64,000 nucleotides of DNA from Companilactobacillus ginsenosidimutans (GCF_001050475.1 NZ_CP012034.1:992001-1056000), one strand, 5' to 3'; positions 19,482 to 31,959 are shown, numbered from the stretch's first letter. The notes: generated by a model from the sequence alone, not told the origin. Made by a program: numbers and translations.

Positions 19482-21578
19482 TTAATCTTCAGCTTTTCCG
19501 CCGTTCTTTTCAATAATTTCTTTTTGAATTGACTTAGGAACTTTCTCGTAATGATCAAATGTCATTGTGAAAGTACCACGACCTTGTGTTGCTGAACGAA
19601 GAGTTGTAGCATATCCGAACATTTCTGAAAGTGGAACAAACGAGTTAATCAATTGTGCATTACCACGTGCTTCCATACCTTCAACACGTCCACGACGAGC
19701 TGTAACTTGTCCCATAACATCACCTAAGTAATCTTCTGGTGTAACAATTTCAACCTTCATAATAGGTTCAAGAATTACAGCACCAGCATTCTTAGCAGCG
19801 TTACGTAAGGCAATTGAAGCAGCAATCTTGAAGGCTGCTTCAGATGAATCGACTTCGTGATATGAACCATCATATAACTTAGCCTTAACATCGATCAATG
19901 GGTATCCAGCAAGAACACCGTTTTCCATTGATTCTTTCAAACCTTGTTCAACTGAAGGAATGTATTCACGAGGAACAACACCACCGACGATGGCATCTTC
20001 GAATTCGAAGCCTTTTCCTTCTTCATTTGGTGTAAATTCAACCCAAACGTCACCATATTGACCTTTACCACCAGATTGACGAACGAATTTACCTTGAGCT
20101 TGTGTTGACTTAGTAAATGTTTCACGGTAAGCAACTTGTGGCTCACCAACTTTACATGCAACCTTGAACTCACGTTTCATACGGTCAACCATGATGTCCA
20201 AGTGAAGTTCTCCCATTCCGGCAATCAATGTTTCACCAGTTTCAGGGTTTGTTTCAGCTTGGAAAGTAGGATCTTCTTCTGAAAGTTTTTGGATAGCAAT
20301 ATCCATCTTATCTCTATCTTCCTTTGAATCAGGTTCGATAGAAACTTGGATAACTGGATCTGGAATATCCAATGATTCAAGAATTAATGGTTCGTCAGGA
20401 TCTGTAAGTGAGTCACCTGTTGTAGTATTCTTCAATCCGATAACGGCAGCGATATCACCTGAGAACACTTCTGGGATTTCCTTACGGTGGTTAGAATGCA
20501 TTTGTAGCAAACGACCAACACGTTCACGCTTGTCTTTTGTAGCGTTAAGAACGTATGAACCTGATTCTAGTGAACCTCTATATACACGAATGTATGTTAG
20601 ACGTCCAACGAATGGGTCAGTAGCAATCTTGAAAGCAAGACCAGCAAATGGTTTGCTGTCATCAGCTTTCAATTCAACTTGGCTATCATCCTTAGGATTT
20701 GTAGCATTGTAAGGACGAACATCAAGAGGTGATGGAAGATAATCAACAACAGCATCCATCAACATTTGAACACCCTTGTTCTTGAAGGCAGAACCTGCAA
20801 GTACAGGGAAGAATTTCAAATTGATAGTAGCAGTTCTGATAGCCTTACGTAGTTCGTCGTTACTGATTTCAGCACCATCAAGGTATTTCTCCATGATGTC
20901 ATCATCAACGTCAGCAACAGCTTCAACTAATTCAGAACGTTTCTTCTTTGCTTCTTCAACGTAGTCATCAGGAACATCAACTGTATCCCATTTTGTACCT
21001 AACTCATCTTCATCATAAAGATCAGCTTTCATTTCGATTAAATCAATAACACCTTCGAAGTTATCTTCAGCACCAATAGGCATTTGGATAGCATGAGCAT
21101 TAGCATCTAATCTTTCGTGAAGTGTCTCTACAGAATAGTCAAAGTTAGCACCGATTTTATCCATCTTGTTAACAAAGACGATACGAGGAACACTATATGT
21201 TGAAGCTTGACGCCAAACATTTTCAGTTTGTGGTTCAACACCTGATTGAGCATCAAGAACAGTAATGGCACCATCTAGCACACGTAATGAACGTTCAACT
21301 TCGATAGTGAAGTCAACGTGTCCTGGGGTATCAATGATATTGATACGGTTACCTTTCCATTCAGCTGTTGTAGCAGCAGATGTAATAGTAATACCACGTT
21401 CTTGTTCTTGGGCCATCCAGTCCATTTGTGAAGCTCCATCATGAGTTTCACCAATCTTGTGGATTTTACCAGTATAGTACAAGATACGTTCTGTAGTTGT
21501 TGTCTTACCAGCATCAATATGAGCCATGATACCGATATTACGAGTTTCTTCTAGTGGAAATTCACGTTTATTAGCCAT
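19482..21578 (-). CDS. fusA: elongation factor G
   Basis: EF-G is the GTPase that drives ribosomal translocation and, with RRF, recycling. The protein has 698 residues. The G domain has AHIDAGKT (19-26), DTPGH and NKMD, followed by domains [20 protein letters not shown] is near the C-terminus. It is the last gene of the str operon (rpsL-rpsG-fusA); tuf is not adjacent, as in other lactobacilli. Confidence 0.98.
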   Translation of the reverse strand: MANKREFPLEETRNIGIMAHIDAGKTTTTERILYYTGKIHKIGETHDGASQMDWMAQEQERGITITSAATTAEWKGNRINIIDTPGHVDFTIEVERSLRVLDGAITVLDAQSGVEPQTENVWRQASTYSVPRIVFVNKMDKIGANFDYSVETLHERLDANAHAIQMPIGAEDNFEGVIDLIEMKADLYDEDELGTKWDTVDVPDDYVEEAKKKRSELVEAVADVDDDIMEKYLDGAEISNDELRKAIRTATINLKFFPVLAGSAFKNKGVQMLMDAVVDYLPSPLDVRPYNATNPKDDSQVELKADDSKPFAGLAFKIATDPFVGRLTYIRVYRGSLESGSYVLNATKDKRERVGRLLQMHSNHRKEIPEVFSGDIAAVIGLKNTTTGDSLTDPDEPLILESLDIPDPVIQVSIEPDSKEDRDKMDIAIQKLSEEDPTFQAETNPETGETLIAGMGELHLDIMVDRMKREFKVACKVGEPQVAYRETFTKSTQAQGKFVRQSGGKGQYGDVWVEFTPNEEGKGFEFEDAIVGGVVPREYIPSVEQGLKESMENGVLAGYPLIDVKAKLYDGSYHEVDSSEAAFKIAASIALRNAAKNAGAVILEPIMKVEIVTPEDYLGDVMGQVTARRGRVEGMEARGNAQLINSFVPLSEMFGYATTLRSATQGRGTFTMTFDHYEKVPKSIQKEIIEKNGGKAED

Positions 21579-21611
21579 TAAAAATCTTATCTCCTCTCAG
21601 TTTACTGAATT

Positions 21612-22082
21612 CTACCAACGATAATGGGCGAAGGCACGGTTGGCATCAGCCATCTTATGTGTATCTTCACGTTTCTTAACAGCAGCACCAGTATTGTTTG
21701 CTGCATCCATGATTTCGTTTGCTAGTCTTTCGTCCATTGTGTGTTCACCACGTAAACGAGCATAGCTAACAATCCAGCGTAAACCTAAAGTTGTACGACG
21801 ATCTGGACGTACTTCAATAGGAATTTGGTAGTTAGAACCACCGATACGGCGAGCCTTAACTTCTAGAACTGGCATAACATTGTTCATTGCTTCTTCAAAC
21901 ACGTCCAATGGTTCGTTACCAGTCTTATCCTTAATGATGTCAAATGAGCGATAAAGAATTGTTGAGGCAGTACCTCTTTTACCGTCATACATCAAGTGGT
22001 TAATTAATCGTGTTACTAATTTTGAGTTATACATTGGATCAGGCAAAACATCGCGTTTTGGAGCGCTACCTTTTCTTGGCAT
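21612..22082 (-). CDS. rpsG: 30S ribosomal protein S7
   Basis: S7 nucleates the small-subunit head and lines the E site. It has 156 residues, beginning [16 protein letters not shown] and ending [14 protein letters not shown]. It lies 31 bases after rpsL. Confidence 0.98.
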   Translation of the reverse strand: MPRKGSAPKRDVLPDPMYNSKLVTRLINHLMYDGKRGTASTILYRSFDIIKDKTGNEPLDVFEEAMNNVMPVLEVKARRIGGSNYQIPIEVRPDRRTTLGLRWIVSYARLRGEHTMDERLANEIMDAANNTGAAVKKREDTHKMADANRAFAHYRW

Positions 22083-22113
22083 ATTAAATTCCTCCGTTAA
22101 TATTCTTTACTAA

Positions 22114-22527
22114 TTATTTCTTAGGTTTCTTAGCACCGTATTTTGAACGGCTTTGCATACGTCCGTCAACACCGGCTGTATCAAGAGCACCTCGAACAAC
22201 GTGATAACGTACACCAGGTAGATCCTTTACACGTCCACCACGGACAAGAACAACACTATGCTCTTGCAAGTTGTGTCCGATACCAGGAATATATGCTGTT
22301 ACTTCGATAAGGTTTGATAATCTAACACGGGCATACTTACGTAGGGCTGAGTTAGGTTTCTTAGGTGTCATTGTTCCGACACGAGTTGCAACACCACGTT
22401 TTTGGGGTGCTGGATTCTTTGTAGCTATTTTCTTCATACTGTTGTAGCCGAAGTTCAATGCAGGTGCATCAGACTTTGATGTTTGTGACTTACGGCCTTT
22501 ACGTACTAATTGGTTAATTGTAGGCAT
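22114..22527 (-). CDS. rpsL: 30S ribosomal protein S12
   Basis: S12 lies at the decoding centre. It has 137 residues. The region [20 protein letters not shown] retains the wild-type lysine associated with streptomycin sensitivity. GGAGG precedes the ATG. It begins the str operon, which has a consensus promoter and a leader of about 137 bases. Confidence 0.98.
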   Translation of the reverse strand: MPTINQLVRKGRKSQTSKSDAPALNFGYNSMKKIATKNPAPQKRGVATRVGTMTPKKPNSALRKYARVRLSNLIEVTAYIPGIGHNLQEHSVVLVRGGRVKDLPGVRYHVVRGALDTAGVDGRMQSRSKYGAKKPKK

Positions 22528-22664
22528 TCAAAGTTCCTCCTAAAAATTTTAAGTACACACATCCAGGTGGTTCACAATTTTGGAAAAATAATAAACCACA
22601 TGAGTGGCGTACCTTTTGAGCTTATATTTATAAACAAATTGTCCTTGCTGCCAATAAAAGCACG
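22528..22664 (-). promoter_or_regulatory. rpsL leader with mutually exclusive hairpins
   Basis: In transcript sense a short hairpin (CCAC-TCAT-GTGG, 22596-22607) is followed directly by a TTTATTATTTTT run. The same GTGG can instead pair as GTGGTT (22594-22599) with AACCAC (22567-22572). The arrangement resembles a weak attenuator. Pairing is seen; function is inferred. Confidence 0.4.
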
Positions 22665-22670
22665 TCTATT

Positions 22671-22699
22671 AGAATAACATCCATCTCGGGCACTGTCAA
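22671..22699 (-). promoter_or_regulatory. sigma-A promoter of rpsL-rpsG-fusA
   Basis: Minus-strand perfect TTGACA (22694-22699), 17-base spacer, TATTCT (22671-22676), upstream of the str operon. Confidence 0.85.
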
Positions 22700-22765
22700 C
22701 GCTACTTTTTAAGACTTTGTGGAAAAAATCTGAAGTAATTGCGTAATATCTCTATGAGGTGATGC

Positions 22766-23434
22766 ATGATGGAAATAATTTTATATTCGATACTATTTTT
22801 TACTGGAGCAAGTATAGTTTCATTCTTGACAGTTATGGCTTATGAAATCCCCAACAGCAACGTGTTTTGTCTAAGACGTTCTTGTTGTGACAACTGTAAA
22901 AGGCAACTATCGTGGAATCACACTATTCCTATTCTAGGCTATTTAATGACATTTGGTAAGTGCATTTGGTGTCATTATAAAATTCCGATCTTATATCCAG
23001 TCAGTGAGCTACTTGGTGGGCTATTTTTATTAGCAATTCTCCCGCTTGAGAAAGATATATACTTCGTCATACCAATATTTGTTATGTTGATACTTTTTTC
23101 ATTCATGGATATTTTCCATGGATATATCTTGCCAGTTTATTACTTGCTTGTAGTACCTTGCTTTTTACTCCACACTCATACACTATTCGTCATTGCTGGA
23201 CTGGCAGTTTGGGGAACGCTCTACCTACTTGAATATTTTGGGTTCGGAATTGGACTTGGAGATGTTGAAGTCATTACCTTGCTAACATTCCTACTTGGAT
23301 TTGAAAAAATTTTGTTAATCGTTATTTTAGCTTGTTTATTGTGTCTTCTAACCTTCTTACTAAAGAAAAAAAGATCATTTAGATTCATCCCTTATCTTAC
23401 AATCTCGACAGGACTCATCTATTTGATCTTTTAA
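22766..23434 (+). CDS. comC: type IV prepilin peptidase (A24 family), ComC/PilD-like
   Basis: A 222-residue polytopic membrane protease of the class that cleaves and N-methylates prepilins. The cytoplasmic zinc-binding loop has C41, C44, C66 and C69. The catalytic aspartates are D115 (in SFMDIFHG) and D166 (in GIGLGDVE). In Gram-positive bacteria this enzyme processes the ComG pseudopilins of the competence machinery; no comG genes are in the window. It lies on the strand opposite to rpsL and rpoC. Two adjacent ATGs follow GAGGTG; the first is used here. Confidence 0.88.
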   Translation: MMEIILYSILFFTGASIVSFLTVMAYEIPNSNVFCLRRSCCDNCKRQLSWNHTIPILGYLMTFGKCIWCHYKIPILYPVSELLGGLFLLAILPLEKDIYFVIPIFVMLILFSFMDIFHGYILPVYYLLVVPCFLLHTHTLFVIAGLAVWGTLYLLEYFGFGIGLGDVEVITLLTFLLGFEKILLIVILACLLCLLTFLLKKKRSFRFIPYLTISTGLIYLIF

Positions 23435-24259
23435 TTAATTAGTTGGTAAAACATTAATTTGTTTCAACCAGTTAAGGCATAGTTCCCACCACTTTGATGC
23501 TTGGTGATTCAAGTAATGGTCCCCACCTGGTTTTTGAACTTGATAGGTGGCTAATGACATGCCATGAGGGCCACTTGAGAATAGATGCAATTCAAACGGA
23601 ATATTCAACTCTTCCATTTTATTAGCATAGAGTAGCGAATTCTTTACCGGTACTGTTTGATCAGTAATTGTTTGCCACATAAATGTTGGCCTTCCTGACT
23701 CAGTTAAACTTTCCTCCGGCTTCCAAAATTTATCATCGGGACTAATTTTTTTAACATCATCCATTGTAGGTGGCCAACCAATTGTCATATCGACCACGGA
23801 ATACCCCATTATATTGGCATAAGGCATCACTTCAATATCATCTGGAAAAATCTTTCTTTGCGTATCTTTATTTGTCATCAAAGAATTGAAGTTGGCAATA
23901 ATATTTCCACCAGCTGAAAATCCTACCAATAATATTTTGTCCAAATCAATTTGATGTGATGATGCTTGAGTTTTTATCCAGTTTAATGTTGTGGCCAATT
24001 CTTGTAATGCTAGTGGAAAGACCGATTTATCATCTTTTAACAACTGATAGTGAAAAACCACTGAATGAACGCCCGCCGCTGCAAAATTCATAGCAATCGG
24101 TTGAGCTTCACGATCAGAGTGAAATTTGAAGGCACCACCCGGAATAATGATTGCGAGCGGATCTTTTATTTCTTGATCAAAATCACTAATTGGATCCAAA
24201 AAGTATGTATCTAAATCAAAGTTATTATCTTGATAATTCAAGGTCTTTTTTTGAAACAT
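23435..24259 (-). CDS. alpha/beta hydrolase, esterase-lipase type
   Basis: A 274-residue cytoplasmic hydrolase with no signal peptide. An oxyanion-type IIPGGAF (38-44) precedes the nucleophile elbow GFSAGG with S115. D200 (TDQTVP) and H232 (GPHGMS) complete a probable triad. This pattern fits carbohydrate or short-chain carboxylesterases. I start at the ATG at 24259, seven bases after GGAGG; a TTG two codons upstream is less likely. Its stop directly abuts that of the prepilin peptidase gene, with no terminator between these converging genes. Confidence 0.85.
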   Translation of the reverse strand: MFQKKTLNYQDNNFDLDTYFLDPISDFDQEIKDPLAIIIPGGAFKFHSDREAQPIAMNFAAAGVHSVVFHYQLLKDDKSVFPLALQELATTLNWIKTQASSHQIDLDKILLVGFSAGGNIIANFNSLMTNKDTQRKIFPDDIEVMPYANIMGYSVVDMTIGWPPTMDDVKKISPDDKFWKPEESLTESGRPTFMWQTITDQTVPVKNSLLYANKMEELNIPFELHLFSSGPHGMSLATYQVQKPGGDHYLNHQASKWWELCLNWLKQINVLPTN

Positions 24260-24272
24260 AGTCAATCCTCCT

Positions 24273-24290
24273 CAGCATTTACAAACGCTG
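24273..24290. promoter_or_regulatory. 18-bp palindrome upstream of the hydrolase gene
   Basis: CAGCATTTACAAACGCTG reads as CAGCGTTT-GT-AAATGCTG on the coding strand, with eight paired positions including one G-T. It lies just upstream of the ribosome binding site, where an operator is expected. No regulator is encoded beside it. Confidence 0.4.
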
Positions 24291-24317
24291 TTTGACTACA
24301 TTCTAACAAATTTGGAC

Positions 24318-24358
24318 AAAAAAATAAGTTGATATGATTTTAATCATACCAACTTATT
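24318..24358 (-). terminator. terminator of rpoB-rpoC
   Basis: AATAAGTTG and ATGATT pair with AATCAT and CAACTTATT around a short loop, followed in transcript sense by seven T residues. It lies eight bases downstream of the rpoC stop codon. Confidence 0.92.
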
Positions 24359-24365
24359 AATTTAA

Positions 24366-27300
24366 TTACTTATTACGTTCCTCTTGTTTTTTGGCATCTT
24401 CAGCTTTCATTTGCTCTTCGATGTCAGAAATTGTGTAAGCCCCATTTAAAGAGTTTGCAGCCATAGGACCAGTTTTCTTAGGTTCCATGTGGTTATACTT
24501 AGCCATACCAGTACCGGCAGGAATAAGTTTACCAATAATAACATTCTCTTTAAGTCCAAGAAGTGGATCATTCTTACCACGAATTGAAGCGTCAGTAAGA
24601 ACTCTTGTTGTTTCCTGGAATGATGCAGCTGACAAGAAACTGTTTGTTTCAAGTGAGGCTTTAGTAATACCAAGCAATACAGGACGACCTGTTGCTGGAA
24701 TTCCACCTTTAATCAAAGTATCACGGTTGTGATCTGTGAATTGTGAAATATCCATTAATTCACCTGGTAATACATCTGTATCACCTGGATCAAGAACACG
24801 TACTTTACGAAGCATTTGTCTGATCATAACCTCGAAATGCTTATCAGAAATATCAACACCTTGCATACGGTAAACTTTTTGAACTTCAGCAAGTAGATAG
24901 TTTTCTGTTGTTTGAACGTTTGTAATCTTGATTAATTCCTTAGGATCGATTGAACCTTGTGTTAACTTACTACCACGTGTAATGACGTCACCTTCGGCAA
25001 CGGCAACACTTGATGTATAAGGAACACTGTAAGTTCTGTTATCGATATTACCTTCAACAGTAATTTCCTTTGTATGTTCTGCAGGGTTTTCGTCGATTGC
25101 TGTAATAGTACCATCAACCTCAGAAATAATTGCAAGACCTTTGGGGTTTCTAGCTTCAACGATTTCTTGAACACGAGGAAGTCCTTGTGTAATATCGTCA
25201 CCACCAGCAACACCACCAGTATGGAAGTTACGCATTGTTAGTTGTGTACCGGGTTCACCGATTGATTGAGCAGCAACAGTACCAACTGCTTCACCAATTT
25301 CAACTTCTTCACCAGTAGCAAGGTTACGACCGTAACACTTCTTACATACACCATGTTTTGTGTTACATGTAAATGCTGAACGAATTGTAACTGTTTCAAC
25401 ACCAGCGTCAACAATCTTTTGAGCCATATCCTCATCCATCATTACACCACGAGGAACAATTACGTCACCTGTAGCAGGATCTTTAACTGTCTTTTGAGTA
25501 TAACGACCAACTAGACGGTCATACAATGGTTCGATCATGTCTGTACCTTCAACAATTGAGCTGACTTCTAGACCACGATCAGTACCACAATCTTCTTCAC
25601 GGACAATAACATCTTGTGCAACATCAACTAGACGACGAGTCAAGTAACCTGAGTTAGCTGTCTTCAACGCAGTATCAGTCATACCTTTACGGGCACCGTG
25701 AGTTGACATGAACATTTCCAAAACAGATAGGCCTTCACGGAAGTTAGAAATAACAGGGATTTCCATCATACCACCATTAGGAGCAGCCATAAGTCCACGC
25801 ATACCTGCAAGCTGTGTAAAGTTTGAGATATTACCACGGGCACCAGAGTCAGACATCAAGTTAATAGGATTTGTTGGATCGAAGGAATCAATCAATCTTT
25901 GTTGAATATCATCCTTAGTTTCGTTCCAAACACTAATAACACGATCGTGTCGTTCTTCATCAGTAATCAAACCACGACGGAATTGCTTAGAAATTGAAGC
26001 AACTTGTTTGTGGGCCTTATCGATGATTTGTGGTTTTTCAGTTAAATTAGGAACATCAGTAACACCAACAGTTAATCCAGAATAAGTACAGATTGTGTAA
26101 CCTAATTCCTTCATATCATCAAGCAGTTCTGATGTTCTTTGAACACGGTAAACTTTGAAGATTTGAGCGATGATATCACTTAAATAACCACTCTTAAGTG
26201 GATCGATAAGTTCCATTTCGTCCAAACGGTCTTCAATGTTTTCACCCTTACCTAAGAAGTACTTATCGGGAACACCATTGATAAGGTTGTCATCAGTAGG
26301 TTCGTTTAAGTATGGGAAATCTTCTGGAAGAATTTCGTTAAAGATTGCCTTACCAACACTGGTAATCATAATCTTGTTACGTTGATCTTCTTTGAAAGGT
26401 TTCTTTGGCATTGATTCAACAGAAATACCAATTCTTGTATGGTAATGAACATCACCATTTAACAAAGCAATTTTAATTTCGTTAAGATCCTTAAAGATCT
26501 TACCTTCACCAGCCATATGTCTTGTTTCAATTGTTAAGTAGTAGTTACCCAAAACAACATCCTGTGATGGTGTAACGATAGGTTTACCATCTTTAGGAGC
26601 AAGAATATGGTGAGCAGCTAGCATCAACATACGTGCTTCAGCTTGAGCTTCGTCTGATAGTGGCACATGGACAGCCATCTGATCACCATCAAAATCGGCA
26701 TTATAAGCTTCACAAGCAAGTGGGTGAAGACGAATTGACTTACCATCAACCAATACAGGTTCAAAGGCTTGGATACCAAGTCTGTGAAGTGTAGGTGCAC
26801 GGTTAAGTAATACTGGACGTTCTTTAATTACATCTTCAAGAACATCCCAAATGTCGTCATCTTGACGATCAATTTTTCTTCTAGCATTTTTAACGTTTGA
26901 TGCAATCTCACGTTTAACTAATTCATGCATTACGAAAGGCTTGAATAATTCCAAAGCCATTTCACGAGGAAGTCCACATTGATAGAACTTCAATGTAGGA
27001 CCAACATCGATAACTGAACGACCTGAGTAGTCAACACGTTTACCAAGTAAGTTTTGACGGAAACGTCCTTGCTTACCTTTAAGCATATGTGAAAGTGACT
27101 TCAATGGTCTGTTACCTGGTCCAGTAACTGGACGGCCACGACGACCATTATCGATCAAGGCATCAACAGCCTCTTGCAACATTCTCTTTTCATTTTGAAC
27201 GATGATGTTAGGAGCATTTAAGTCCAACAATCTCTTCAAACGGTTGTTACGGTTAATTACACGACGGTATAAATCGTTCAAGTCAGATGTGGCAAAACGT

Positions 27301-28043
27301 CCACCTTCAAGTTGAACCATTGGTCGTAAATCAGGTGGGATAACGGGAATAGCATCCATTACCATCCATTCTGGTTTGTTACCAGATTTTTGGAAAGCAC
27401 TTAAAATATCCAAACGTCTGATAGCACGTGTACGTTTTTGACCTTGTGCAGTATGTAGAACTTCACGTAAGTCTTTAACTTCTGCAGCCATATCAACTTG
27501 GCTGAGCAATTCTCTAATACCTTCAGCACCCATTTTAGCAACAAACTTGTTACCAAATTCTTCTCGCTTCTTACGGTATTCAGATTCTGTAAGTAGTTGT
27601 TTTGTTTCTAGGTCTGTACCTTCACCTGGATCAATAACTACGTATGAAGCAAAGTAAATAACTTCTTCAAGGTTTCTTGGGCTCATGTCCAAAACGAGTC
27701 CCATACGTGATGGAATTCCCTTGAAGTACCAGATATGTGTAACTGGAGCTGCTAATTCGATATGAGCCATGCGTTCACGACGAACTTTTGAACGTGTAAC
27801 TTCAACACCACAGCGATCACAAACAATACCCTTATAACGGATACGTTTGTACTTACCACAGGCACATTCCCAGTCTTTAGTTGGTCCAAAAATTCTTTCA
27901 TCGAATAGACCATCTTTTTCTGGTTTCAAAGTACGGTAGTTGATTGTTTCGGGTTTCTTAACTTCACCATAAGACCAACTACGGATCTTATCTGGAGAAG
28001 CCAAACCAATTTGCATACTTTCGAATTTATTAACGTCTATCAA
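24366..28043 (-). CDS. rpoC: DNA-directed RNA polymerase subunit beta'
   Basis: The 1225-residue beta' subunit carries the catalytic magnesium site NADFDGDQM near residue 450. The N-terminal zinc site has C60, C62, C75 and C78, and the second zinc cluster lies in the C-terminal third ([13 protein letters not shown]). The lineage-typical Firmicutes form lacks the long proteobacterial insertion. The start is a TTG (28041-28043) after GGGAGG. It lies 34 bases after rpoB, followed by a strong terminator. Confidence 0.98.
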   Translation of the reverse strand: MIDVNKFESMQIGLASPDKIRSWSYGEVKKPETINYRTLKPEKDGLFDERIFGPTKDWECACGKYKRIRYKGIVCDRCGVEVTRSKVRRERMAHIELAAPVTHIWYFKGIPSRMGLVLDMSPRNLEEVIYFASYVVIDPGEGTDLETKQLLTESEYRKKREEFGNKFVAKMGAEGIRELLSQVDMAAEVKDLREVLHTAQGQKRTRAIRRLDILSAFQKSGNKPEWMVMDAIPVIPPDLRPMVQLEGGRFATSDLNDLYRRVINRNNRLKRLLDLNAPNIIVQNEKRMLQEAVDALIDNGRRGRPVTGPGNRPLKSLSHMLKGKQGRFRQNLLGKRVDYSGRSVIDVGPTLKFYQCGLPREMALELFKPFVMHELVKREIASNVKNARRKIDRQDDDIWDVLEDVIKERPVLLNRAPTLHRLGIQAFEPVLVDGKSIRLHPLACEAYNADFDGDQMAVHVPLSDEAQAEARMLMLAAHHILAPKDGKPIVTPSQDVVLGNYYLTIETRHMAGEGKIFKDLNEIKIALLNGDVHYHTRIGISVESMPKKPFKEDQRNKIMITSVGKAIFNEILPEDFPYLNEPTDDNLINGVPDKYFLGKGENIEDRLDEMELIDPLKSGYLSDIIAQIFKVYRVQRTSELLDDMKELGYTICTYSGLTVGVTDVPNLTEKPQIIDKAHKQVASISKQFRRGLITDEERHDRVISVWNETKDDIQQRLIDSFDPTNPINLMSDSGARGNISNFTQLAGMRGLMAAPNGGMMEIPVISNFREGLSVLEMFMSTHGARKGMTDTALKTANSGYLTRRLVDVAQDVIVREEDCGTDRGLEVSSIVEGTDMIEPLYDRLVGRYTQKTVKDPATGDVIVPRGVMMDEDMAQKIVDAGVETVTIRSAFTCNTKHGVCKKCYGRNLATGEEVEIGEAVGTVAAQSIGEPGTQLTMRNFHTGGVAGGDDITQGLPRVQEIVEARNPKGLAIISEVDGTITAIDENPAEHTKEITVEGNIDNRTYSVPYTSSVAVAEGDVITRGSKLTQGSIDPKELIKITNVQTTENYLLAEVQKVYRMQGVDISDKHFEVMIRQMLRKVRVLDPGDTDVLPGELMDISQFTDHNRDTLIKGGIPATGRPVLLGITKASLETNSFLSAASFQETTRVLTDASIRGKNDPLLGLKENVIIGKLIPAGTGMAKYNHMEPKKTGPMAANSLNGAYTISDIEEQMKAEDAKKQEERNK

Positions 28044-28077
28044 AAGGTAACCTCCCTAACATGCTAAATTTTGACTA

Positions 28078-31000
28078 TTATTCTGATTTTGTACTTGTTG
28101 AATTGTTAGTTTGAACAGATGATTGGTTATCTTCTGCTTCCAACTTTTTAGCTTCTTCTTCAGCACGTTTTTGTTCTTGTTGCTTAGCAAATTTAGATAG
28201 TGCATCAATACTTACAGTATCGTCATCATCATCCATATCTCTAAGTTCAATTTCTTTTTTACTGCTATCAAGAACCTTCATATCAAGTCCAAGAGCTTGT
28301 AATTCTTTAACAAGAACACGGAATGATTCAGGAACTCCTGGCTTAGGAATACTTTCACCCTTAACGATAGCTTCATATGTCTTAACACGTCCAACGATAT
28401 CATCAGACTTGTATGTCAAGATTTCTTGAAGTGTATAAGCGGCACCATAAGCTTCCAAAGCCCAAACTTCCATTTCACCAAATCTCTGACCACCAAATTG
28501 TGCTTTACCACCAAGTGGTTGTTGAGTAACTAGTGAGTAAGGTCCGATTGAACGAGCGTGCAATTTATCATCAACCATGTGAGCTAGTTTCATGTAGTAC
28601 ATAACACCAACGGCAACACGGTTCTTAAATGGTTCACCAGTACGTCCATCATAAAGAATTGACTTAGCATCTGAATCCATATCGGCTTCTTTAACGATGT
28701 CCCATAATTCATCATCACTAACACCATCGAAAACAGGTGTAGCAACGTGGATACCAAGTTTTCTAGCAGCCATACCTAAGTGAAGATCAAGTACTTGTCC
28801 AATATTCATACGTGATGGAACACCCATTGGGTTCAAAAGAATATCAACTGGTGTACCGTCTGGCATGTATGGCATATCTTCTTGAGGTACAACGATTGAA
28901 ACAGTACCTTTGTTACCATGACGACCAGACATCTTGTCACCAACTTGAATCTTACGTTTTTGTGCAATATAAACACGAACCATCATGTTTACACCAGGAT
29001 TCAATTCATCGCCGGCTTCACGTGTAAATACTTTAACATCTTGGATAATTCCGCCACCACCATGTGGTACACGAAGTGAAGTATCACGAACTTCACGAGC
29101 TTTTTCACCAAAGATTGCGTGTAGTAAACGTTCCTCAGCTGATAATTCAGTAACACCCTTAGGTGTAACTTTACCAACAAGAATGTCACCGTCACGTACT
29201 TCAGCACCAATACGGATAACACCAAATTCATCAAGATCTTTTAGTGATTCTTCTCCGACATTAGGAATCTCACGAGTGATTTCTTCAGGTCCAAGTTTTG
29301 TATCACGTGCTTCTGATTCATACTCTTCAATATGAATTGAAGTATATGCATCTTCACGGACTAATTTTTCTGAAAGAACAATAGCATCTTCATAGTTATA
29401 CATATTCCATGTCATGAAAGCGATAAGTGGGTTTTGACCAAGGGCCAATTCTCCACCTTCCATGGCAGGACCATCAGCAATAATGTCGCCAGCCTTAACT
29501 TCTTCACCCTTACGAACGATAGGTCTTTGGTTGTAACTCTTACCATTATTTGAACGACGGAATTTTGTTACTTTATATTCATCAATTGTTCCATCATCAC
29601 TGCGTTCAATAGTGATCTTCTTAGCATCAACATATTGAATAGTTCCGGCGTGATCAGCAAGCAAGGCAGCACCAGAATCGTGAGCAGCAATATATTCCAT
29701 ACTTGTACCAACAAGTGGTGCGTGTGGATTAATTAAAGGAACAGCTTGACGTTGCATGTTGGCACCCATTAAGGCACGGTTTGAATCATCATTTTCCAAG
29801 AAAGGAATACATGCAGTAGCAACAGAGACAACTTGTCTAGGTGAAACATCCATGTAATCGACCTTTTCGGCTGTTGTTTCGATATTGTCATCTTGATGAC
29901 GAGCCAAAATTGTATCTTCAGCAAATGATCCATCGTCAGTTAAATGAGTATTAGCCTGAGCAACGATGTAGTTATCTTCTTCGTCAGCTGTTAAGTAATC
30001 GATCTTATCAGTAACTTTGTGAGTATCCCATGAAACACGACGATATGGTGTTTCGATGAAACCATATTTATTAACAATAGCGTAACTGGCCAAGTTGTTA
30101 ATAAGTCCGATATTAGGACCTTCAGGAGTTTCAATAGGACACATACGGCCATAGTGAGTATAGTGAACATCACGAACTTCATATCCGGCACGATCACGAG
30201 TCAAACCACCAGGTCCAAGAGCTGATAGACGACGCTTGTGTTCTAGCTCACCAAGTGGATTAGTCTGATCCATGAACTGTGATAGTTGTGATGAACCAAA
30301 GAATTCCTTGATTGAGGCAACAACTGGTCTAATGTTGATCAATTGTTGAGGTGTAACAGTTGATGAGTCTTGAATTGACATTCTTTCACGTACAACACGT
30401 TCCATACGTGATAAACCAATACGGAATTGGTTTTGAAGTAATTCACCGACTGAACGAATACGACGGTTACCCAAGTGATCAATATCATCTGTTGAACCAA
30501 TTCCCTCTTTAAGGTTCAAGAAGTAATTAAGTCCAGCTAAGATATCAGCAACTTGAATTGTACGGTTGTGTTCATCAATATGACCGTTACCGATAATATT
30601 AACAACCTTTTCGTTATCTTCTTGTGAATAAACTTTGATGATTTGTAGAGTAACAGGATCTGTTTGTGCACCCTCATCAGATGGTTGAACAGTAGTTGTC
30701 TTGAAATCGTCGCGGTCAAGATATGGGCTCAATTTGCTCATAGCATCACGGTCGATAACTGTATCTTTAGCCAAAACAACTTCACCTGTATCAGGATCAG
30801 CTAATGTTTCAGCCAATGTTTGATTCAACAAACGTGTTTTAAGATTTAACTTCTTATTGATCTTGTAACGACCAACAGCAGCTAAATCGTATCTACGTGG
30901 GTCAAAGAATCTAGCATAGAGCAATGAACGAGAACTATCAGCAGTCTTAGGTTCACCAGGACGTAATCTTTCATAGATGTCATTCAAGGCTTCTTCAACA

Positions 31001-31698
31001 CGTGAATCAGAAGTATCTTTATGTACATCTTTTTCAAGAGTACGGTTCAATGTGTCATTTTCACCGAAGATATCAAGAATTTCAGCATCTGAACCAAAAC
31101 CAAGTGCACGCACTAGTTCTGAAATCAAAAGTTTTCTTGTTCTATCGATTCTTACATAACCAAGACCTTTAGCATCTGTTTCATATTCCAACCAAGCACC
31201 ACGGTTAGGGATAACAGTTGTACCAAATGTCTCACGGCCGTTCTTATCAGTATCAGCATTATAGTAGATACCAGGAGAACGAACTAATTGAGAAACGATA
31301 ACACGTTCAGCACCATTAATAATGAAAGTACCTTGGTCTGTCATTATTGGGAAATCACCAAAGAACACGTCTTGAGTCTTGATTTCACCAGTTTCATGGT
31401 TAGTCAATTTCAAGGTAACATGTAATGGAGCTGAGTAGTTGGCATCATGTTGTCTAGCTTCTTCAACAGTGTATTTCTCTTCTAAAAGCTTGTAGTCAAC
31501 ATATTCCAAAGAAAGGTTTCCAGCAAAATCATCGATTGGCATAACATCATCAAACATATCTTTTAGACCTTCGTCTAAGAACCAGTTATATGAGTTTTTT
31601 TGAATGTCAATTAGATTTGGTAGTGGAAGTACTTCCTTGATCTTGGCATAACTACGACGAACACGGTGTGCACCATAATTTACGTTATGAAAAGTCAA
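28078..31698 (-). CDS. rpoB: DNA-directed RNA polymerase subunit beta
   Basis: The beta subunit has 1206 residues from a TTG at 31696-31698. A GTG nine bases upstream is part of the GAGGTG ribosome binding site, so I do not use it. The rifampicin pocket ([20 protein letters not shown], then [11 protein letters not shown]) shows no recognised resistance change. The C-terminus ends in a low-complexity, Ser/Thr/Asn-rich tail after an acidic and lysine-rich helix. Confidence 0.97.
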   Translation of the reverse strand: MTFHNVNYGAHRVRRSYAKIKEVLPLPNLIDIQKNSYNWFLDEGLKDMFDDVMPIDDFAGNLSLEYVDYKLLEEKYTVEEARQHDANYSAPLHVTLKLTNHETGEIKTQDVFFGDFPIMTDQGTFIINGAERVIVSQLVRSPGIYYNADTDKNGRETFGTTVIPNRGAWLEYETDAKGLGYVRIDRTRKLLISELVRALGFGSDAEILDIFGENDTLNRTLEKDVHKDTSDSRVEEALNDIYERLRPGEPKTADSSRSLLYARFFDPRRYDLAAVGRYKINKKLNLKTRLLNQTLAETLADPDTGEVVLAKDTVIDRDAMSKLSPYLDRDDFKTTTVQPSDEGAQTDPVTLQIIKVYSQEDNEKVVNIIGNGHIDEHNRTIQVADILAGLNYFLNLKEGIGSTDDIDHLGNRRIRSVGELLQNQFRIGLSRMERVVRERMSIQDSSTVTPQQLINIRPVVASIKEFFGSSQLSQFMDQTNPLGELEHKRRLSALGPGGLTRDRAGYEVRDVHYTHYGRMCPIETPEGPNIGLINNLASYAIVNKYGFIETPYRRVSWDTHKVTDKIDYLTADEEDNYIVAQANTHLTDDGSFAEDTILARHQDDNIETTAEKVDYMDVSPRQVVSVATACIPFLENDDSNRALMGANMQRQAVPLINPHAPLVGTSMEYIAAHDSGAALLADHAGTIQYVDAKKITIERSDDGTIDEYKVTKFRRSNNGKSYNQRPIVRKGEEVKAGDIIADGPAMEGGELALGQNPLIAFMTWNMYNYEDAIVLSEKLVREDAYTSIHIEEYESEARDTKLGPEEITREIPNVGEESLKDLDEFGVIRIGAEVRDGDILVGKVTPKGVTELSAEERLLHAIFGEKAREVRDTSLRVPHGGGGIIQDVKVFTREAGDELNPGVNMMVRVYIAQKRKIQVGDKMSGRHGNKGTVSIVVPQEDMPYMPDGTPVDILLNPMGVPSRMNIGQVLDLHLGMAARKLGIHVATPVFDGVSDDELWDIVKEADMDSDAKSILYDGRTGEPFKNRVAVGVMYYMKLAHMVDDKLHARSIGPYSLVTQQPLGGKAQFGGQRFGEMEVWALEAYGAAYTLQEILTYKSDDIVGRVKTYEAIVKGESIPKPGVPESFRVLVKELQALGLDMKVLDSSKKEIELRDMDDDDDTVSIDALSKFAKQQEQKRAEEEAKKLEAEDNQSSVQTNNSTSTKSE

Positions 31699-31799
31699 AT
31701 TCTTCACCTCAACATTTATTTTTGTTCAAAATGTAGCCGTAAGAAATATTACAATTGTGTTACAAATTGTATGCAAACGGTTTATTTACCTGATTTAGG
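31699..31799 (-). promoter_or_regulatory. rpoB promoter and leader region
   Basis: On the minus strand TTGCAT is followed after 19 bases by TAATAT (or after 17 by TGTAAT), within AT-rich sequence at about 31745-31775; the exact boxes are uncertain. A conserved Lacto-rpoB RNA motif has been described upstream of rpoB in Lactobacillales, so this leader is where to look for it. I cannot confirm it by reading. Confidence 0.4.
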
Positions 31800-31845
31800 G
31801 CAAAAAAAAACCAAAAATAGAAACTAAATTCTATCTTTGCTTTTT
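31800..31845 (-). terminator. terminator of clpC
   Basis: In transcript sense AGATAGAA and TTCTAT form a 6-bp core stem, extended outside by A-T pairs, followed by TTTTTGG and nine T residues. A second 6-bp hairpin (ACTACG/CGTAGT, 31858-31879) lies just before it. Confidence 0.75.
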
Positions 31846-31959
31846 CTATACGGCATCACTACGGACAATAGATCGTAGTTTGCGTTTTGAACTTTAAATC
31901 TCATTTGCCATATTACTAGCCTATATACGTTTTGTCAATGCTTAAGCATTAATTTTTCG

